Origin: Flavobacterium sp. ACN6
GTDB lineage: Bacteria; Bacteroidota; Bacteroidia; Flavobacteriales; Flavobacteriaceae
DNA length: 64,000 nucleotides
Reading direction: 5' to 3'
Assembly: GCF_002304005.1 (NCBI RefSeq)
Contig: NZ_MRCQ01000005.1
Span: 186,001 to 250,000, forward strand
Part shown: in pieces, positions 60,592-64,000 of the stretch
How the letters are laid out: each line of letters begins with the position of its first letter
Position numbering within the stretch: the stretch's first letter is position 1
Translations under genes and position numbers: made by a program
Notes under the pieces: model-generated
Databases searched by the model: none
Seen by the model: only the letters and a program-made list of their open reading frames with translations
Told to the model about the DNA's origin: nothing

Positions 60592-61752
60592 ATGAACTCT
60601 TCACAAATTAAACATTTTGATTACATTTTTACAGGAACTGGACTTGCCTCTTTAATGACCGTTTATAAAATGAAGCAGTCAGGAAAATTCACAGATAAAT
60701 CGATTTTACTTTTGGATCAAGATTCTAAGAAGAGTAATGATAGAACCTGGTGTTTTTGGGAAAAAGAAGAAAGTGTATGGAAATCTGTTATTTCGAAAAA
60801 ATGGGATCTAGCTTTATTTGCCAATGAAAATTTCAAACGTGATTTGGCGTTGAAGCCTTACCAATACAATCAAATTCGGGGAATTGATTTTTATGATTTT
60901 GTGTTCAAAACACTTTCAGAATATTCCAATATTACATTCTCTAATGAAAAAGTAACCGATATCAACGAGCTCGAAACACATGTGTATGTGGGAACAGAAG
61001 AGAATAGATATACGGGCAATTACTTATTCAACAGCATTTATATAAAGGCTTTTGCCGAAAGTCAAACAAAATATCCCGTTTTGCAGCAGCATTTTATAGG
61101 TTGGTTTGTCAAGACTGAAACAGCGATATTAAATCCAGAACAAGCAACGTTCATGGATTTTTCTGTAGAACAAAAAGGAAATACAAGATTTATGTATGTT
61201 TTGCCGATTTCTACAACCGAAGCTTTGGTCGAATATACTTTGTTCTCAGAAAAACTGCTTCCAAAAGAAGAATACGAAACGGAGATTCAAAGCTATTTAA
61301 ATAAACTCGGTATTGATCAATTTGAAATTCTAGAAAAAGAACAAGGCAGCATTCCAATGACTTGTTATCCTTTTTGGAAGAAAAATACCAAAAGAGTTTT
61401 GAATATTGGAACCGCCGGAGGATGGACAAAAGCAAGTACAGGTTATACGTTTAAAAATTCAGATAAAAAATCATCGGAATTAGTAGATTTCCTTCAAAGT
61501 GAAAATTTAAAAATGTCAGCCTTTCATAAAACAAGTCGGTTTTGGTTTTATGATTTATTGCTTTTAGATATTTTATATCGTCATAATGAATTGGGAAGTT
61601 CTATTTTTTCTTCTTTATTCAAAAATGGAAATCCTGCATTGATTTTTAAGTTTTTAGATGAAGAAACCAATTTGATAGAAGATCTTCAAGTGATTTTAAA
61701 ATGTCCAAAATTGCCTTTTATAAAGTCGTTGTTTCGAGTATTATTCAGATAA
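60592..61752 (+). CDS. crtY: Lycopene beta-cyclase family protein
   Basis: From the ATG at 60592 the product has 386 residues. The N-terminus DYIFTGTGLASLMTVYKMKQ is the GxGxxx dinucleotide-binding fold, followed by KKSNDRTWCFWEKEESVWKS, the NRTWCFW-like signature of bacterial CrtY. Other landmarks are IRGIDFYDFVF and NIGTAGGWTKASTGYTFKNS. It cyclises the ends of lycopene to beta-carotene, consistent with yellow-orange flavobacterial carotenoids. No other crt gene is adjacent, which is common in this phylum. Confidence 0.9.
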   Translation: MNSSQIKHFDYIFTGTGLASLMTVYKMKQSGKFTDKSILLLDQDSKKSNDRTWCFWEKEESVWKSVISKKWDLALFANENFKRDLALKPYQYNQIRGIDFYDFVFKTLSEYSNITFSNEKVTDINELETHVYVGTEENRYTGNYLFNSIYIKAFAESQTKYPVLQQHFIGWFVKTETAILNPEQATFMDFSVEQKGNTRFMYVLPISTTEALVEYTLFSEKLLPKEEYETEIQSYLNKLGIDQFEILEKEQGSIPMTCYPFWKKNTKRVLNIGTAGGWTKASTGYTFKNSDKKSSELVDFLQSENLKMSAFHKTSRFWFYDLLLLDILYRHNELGSSIFSSLFKNGNPALIFKFLDEETNLIEDLQVILKCPKLPFIKSLFRVLFR

Positions 61753-61869
61753 TAACTGCGTTCAATTTTCACGTCTTTATTAAACCTTTCAGAGTAAAAA
61801 AAAATGTCTTATTCTTTTGTTTTAATAACTTTTTAAGGAAATAAAAAAGTTGTGATAACATTTACTTTG

Positions 61870-61893
61870 TCGCATATAATCGATTATTTGCGA
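61870..61893. promoter_or_regulatory. Candidate ArsR-type operator (near-perfect 24-bp palindrome)
   Basis: TCGCATATAATC and GATTATTTGCGA form a 12-12 palindrome with a single mismatched pair. It lies 10 bases before the ATG of the ArsR-type gene at 61904, where autoregulatory sites of this family usually are. Binding is inferred. Confidence 0.6.
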
Positions 61894-61903
61894 TAAGGAA
61901 TTA

Positions 61904-62341
61904 ATGGGAATTAGAAAGCAATTACAACTTGATATAGAGACAGAAGCGATAAGTAAAATTTGTAAAGCACTCGGACATCCAAGACGAATACAGATAATGA
62001 CGCTTTTATGGAAAAGAGACAACAGAACCTGCGGTGAAATTGTTGAGTTAATTTCATTAGCGCAGTCGACAATATCAAAACATTTATTGGAGTTAAAAAA
62101 AGCAAATCTGATAAATATAAAAAATCAAGGAAAAAAGACGATTTATTCAATAAATCTTGATAACATACAGATCCTTAAAAGATATTTAACCAATTATATT
62201 TCGACCATAGAAATTGCCGAACAAAATAAGACAACCGTTTTAACAACACAACATAAAATTAGAAGAGGAAACAGCCATTTGAAGCAGTATAATTATCAAT
62301 TTGCTCATAAAAAAAGTAAAATAGTTGATGCTGTAGAATAA
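61904..62341 (+). CDS. ArsR family transcriptional regulator
   Basis: A 145-residue winged-helix protein. The N-terminus MGIRKQLQLDIETEAISKIC is followed by KALGHPRRIQIMTLLWKRDN and the recognition helix LISLAQSTISKHLLELKKAN and LINIKNQGKKTIYSINL. The classic metal-binding CxC near the recognition helix is absent; the Cys in RTCGEIVEL is the only one nearby. It may therefore sense a non-metal or thiol signal. A palindromic operator lies just upstream. The gene stands alone after the CrtY gene. Confidence 0.9.
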   Translation: MGIRKQLQLDIETEAISKICKALGHPRRIQIMTLLWKRDNRTCGEIVELISLAQSTISKHLLELKKANLINIKNQGKKTIYSINLDNIQILKRYLTNYISTIEIAEQNKTTVLTTQHKIRRGNSHLKQYNYQFAHKKSKIVDAVE

Positions 62342-62503
62342 TGAAATATCTTTTTTGCAATGGTTTCGGTTTGTTCTATAGCGAAATGAGAGTTTTGAAA
62401 TGTGATGAATGTATTAAAACACTATTCTTCTTTCATTTAAAATTTAATATCGAACTATAACAAAACTTTATACTTCAAATTAAGTAGTTGCGAGTAAACT
62501 TTG

Positions 62504-62511
62504 TAACTTTG
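62504..62511 (+). promoter_or_regulatory. Candidate -7 box for the bacilliredoxin gene
   Basis: TAACTTTG matches TAnnTTTG, 32 bases before the ATG at 62544. No -33 TTTG at the expected spacing. Confidence 0.4.
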
Positions 62512-62543
62512 CACTTCAAAAGTAAAATTTAAAAAATAAGAAT

Positions 62544-62954
62544 ATGTATCCACAAGAAATGGTAAAACCTATGGAAGCTGAATTAACAGCTGCTGGTTTT
62601 CAAGATTTACATAGTGCTGATGCTGTTGATAATGCTATCAAAGCTGAGGGTACCACTTTAGTTGTTGTAAATTCAGTTTGCGGGTGCGCTGCAAGAAATG
62701 CACGTCCAGGAGCAAAAATGAGTTTAGAAGGAGCTAAAAAACCAGATCACCTTATTACTGTTTTCGCTGGTGTTGACAAAGAAGCTGTTGATGCTGCAAG
62801 ACAACATATGTTTCCTTTTCCTCCATCATCGCCATCTATGGCATTGTTCAAAAACGGAGAATTAGTTCACATGTTAGAGCGTCACCACATCGAAGGCCGT
62901 CCAGCTGAATTAATCGCTGAGAATTTGCAAGATGCGTTTAATGAATTCTGTTAA
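62544..62954 (+). CDS. BrxA/BrxB family bacilliredoxin
   Basis: A 136-residue protein of the YphP/YqiW (bacilliredoxin) family. The active site is [20 protein letters not shown] with the CGC motif. The N-terminus [20 protein letters not shown] and late [20 protein letters not shown] and [13 protein letters not shown] blocks are diagnostic. It removes bacillithiol from mixed disulfides on proteins, implying a bacillithiol-type redox system. It has a strong terminator 43 bases downstream. Confidence 0.95.
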   Translation: MYPQEMVKPMEAELTAAGFQDLHSADAVDNAIKAEGTTLVVVNSVCGCAARNARPGAKMSLEGAKKPDHLITVFAGVDKEAVDAARQHMFPFPPSSPSMALFKNGELVHMLERHHIEGRPAELIAENLQDAFNEFC

Positions 62955-62997
62955 TTAGGTTCAAAGAAGCAAAGGTACAGAGGTACAAAGATTTAAG

Positions 62998-63034
62998 AGA
63001 GGGCTGTTTCAAAATTGAAACAGCCCTCTTTTTA
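62998..63034 (+). terminator. Terminator of the bacilliredoxin gene
   Basis: AGAGGGCTGTTTC pairs with GAAACAGCCCTCT around AAAATT, followed by a T run. Its stem shares the word GGCTGTTTC/GAAACAGCC with that at 25339. Confidence 0.9.
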
Positions 63035-63173
63035 TTTTGTATTGTTCTGTTCCTAGGGACTCATAACTTTATAGAAAATTAGAAAAAATTAGAATCGTAG
63101 TCTCTCAGAACCTTAGCATCTTTAAAAAAATATTTCATGATTTTTATCATTTTTAGAATTGAATAGAAAAACT

Positions 63174-63181
63174 TACCTTTG
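63174..63181 (+). promoter_or_regulatory. Candidate -7 box for trhO
   Basis: TACCTTTG matches TAnnTTTG, 61 bases before the ATG at 63243. A TTTT at 63151-63154, 19 bases upstream, partly matches the -33 TTTG. Confidence 0.45.
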
Positions 63182-63242
63182 CGCCCGAATTCATTCAGAA
63201 ATTGAATTCGATATATATTCTTAACTTAAAACTGTTTATAGC

Positions 63243-64000
63243 ATGCAACTGTACAACACTTTGAGCGCAGAAGAAAGAGCCATCCTGATTGATGATGCTG
63301 GTAAACAACGTCTTACGTTGTCTTTCTATGCGTATGCCAAAATTGAAGATCCCAAAAAATTTCGCGATGATTTATTCCGTGCCTGGAATGCACTTGATGC
63401 TTTAGGCCGAATTTATGTTGCCAACGAAGGAATAAATGCTCAAATGAGTATTCCTGAAGAAAATTTGGAGGCTTTTAGAGCAACTCTTGAAGTTTATGAT
63501 TTCATGAAAGGTATTCGTTTGAATGAAGCCGTAGAACATGATGACCATTCGTTTTTAAAATTAACCATTAAAGTGCGTCATAAAATCGTGGCCGACGGTT
63601 TAAACGACGAAACTTTTGATGTAACCGATATTGGCGTTCATTTGAAAGCCAAAGAATTCAACGCTATTTTAGATGATCCAAATACGATTGTAGTTGATTT
63701 TAGAAATCATTACGAAAGTGAAGTAGGACATTTTAAAAACGCCATTACTCCAGATGTTGAAACTTTCAGAGAGAGTTTACCAATCATAAATGAACAGCTT
63801 CAAAACCATAAAGAAGATAAAAATCTGGTGATGTATTGCACAGGCGGAATTCGCTGCGAAAAAGCCAGTGCGTATTTTAAACACCAAGGTTTTAAAAATG
63901 TGTTTCAATTAGAAGGCGGTATCATCAATTACGCCAAACAAATTGAAGCTGAAGGTTTAGAAAGTAAATTCATTGGAAAAAACTTTGTGTTTGATAATCG
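63243..64000 (+). CDS. trhO: tRNA uridine-34 5-hydroxylase TrhO (rhodanese-like), 3' end outside the window
   Basis: The frame starts at 63243 ([20 protein letters not shown]) and is open to the window end, 252 codons. The N-terminal part has [20 protein letters not shown] and [16 protein letters not shown], a signature of the YceA/TrhO family. The rhodanese domain has [18 protein letters not shown] and the active-site loop [18 protein letters not shown] (CTGGIRC). It makes 5-hydroxyuridine at the tRNA wobble position. The Cys-rich C-terminal part is beyond the window. Confidence 0.94.
   Translation, partial: MQLYNTLSAEERAILIDDAGKQRLTLSFYAYAKIEDPKKFRDDLFRAWNALDALGRIYVANEGINAQMSIPEENLEAFRATLEVYDFMKGIRLNEAVEHDDHSFLKLTIKVRHKIVADGLNDETFDVTDIGVHLKAKEFNAILDDPNTIVVDFRNHYESEVGHFKNAITPDVETFRESLPIINEQLQNHKEDKNLVMYCTGGIRCEKASAYFKHQGFKNVFQLEGGIINYAKQIEAEGLESKFIGKNFVFDN

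Overview
The window looks like a chromosomal segment of a Flavobacterium species (Bacteroidota). The DNA is AT-rich, and candidate promoters carry the Bacteroidota -7 box TAnnTTTG instead of E. coli-type boxes. Shine-Dalgarno sequences are scarce and lipoproteins are abundant. Family content fits: DUF4837, DUF4421, S41 and M13 peptidases, a SusC-like TonB receptor plug, BrxA-type bacilliredoxin, CrtY and FeoB with a Cys-rich partner. Every identification was made by reading protein motifs; no database search was run.

Layout. 0-10 kb: end of a LysM protein, DUF4837 and DUF1579 lipoproteins, an ElaA-like acetyltransferase and an S41 peptidase. A reverse-strand block follows (DUF4349 protein, CtpA-like protease, double-OmpA protein), then rnpA, a lysophosphatidate-type acyltransferase and an acyl-ACP desaturase. 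10.5-16.3 kb: an accessory region. It begins at an HD-hydrolase gene whose 3' end recurs twice downstream as gene debris; between the copies lie a lipoprotein, a frameshifted DUF4240 gene and a large collagen-like surface protein. 16.3-20.8 kb: a second DUF4349 protein with a tiny membrane protein, then feoA-feoB-Cys-rich peptide, and a SCO protein. 21-25.4 kb: tandem M13 metallopeptidases. 25.4-28.3 kb: a cluster of REP-like palindromes, a cytochrome c lipoprotein, an unknown secreted protein and hemB. 28.5-33 kb: two unknown envelope proteins, class I aldolase and a DUF4421 barrel.

33-34.6 kb holds the most unusual locus. A small HUH (IS200/Y1, RAYT-like) transposase gene is embedded in REP-like palindromes that share the tail CTATAAATAT. 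They include an array of alternating palindromes with a 118-bp period and a 236-bp higher-order period. A second group of the same palindromes lies 8 kb away without a transposase.

34.6-44.8 kb is a heme-biosynthesis region: hemF, an acetyltransferase, two unknown genes (one frameshifted), hemE, hemD, hemC, hemA, a divergent AraC-type regulator with a lipoprotein, hemH and hemJ. With hemB at 28 kb, every step from glutamyl-tRNA to protoheme is present except HemL. A 30-bp exact inverted repeat brackets hemD-hemC-hemA-araC. 44.9-48.2 kb: an orphan NtrY-like histidine kinase, enoyl-CoA hydratase and two small unknowns. 48.3-55.9 kb concerns metal homeostasis: a DtxR/MntR regulator, an Nramp transporter fused to a universal-stress domain, a Fur-family regulator, a MerC-like protein, a thioredoxin-reductase-like flavoprotein, a TonB receptor with a Cys pair in its plug, and a periplasmic thioredoxin. 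Several palindromic candidate operators are present. 56.2-60.5 kb: three glycosyltransferases and a DUF6492 protein. 60.6-64 kb: lycopene cyclase, an ArsR-type regulator with a palindromic operator, a bacilliredoxin and the start of trhO.
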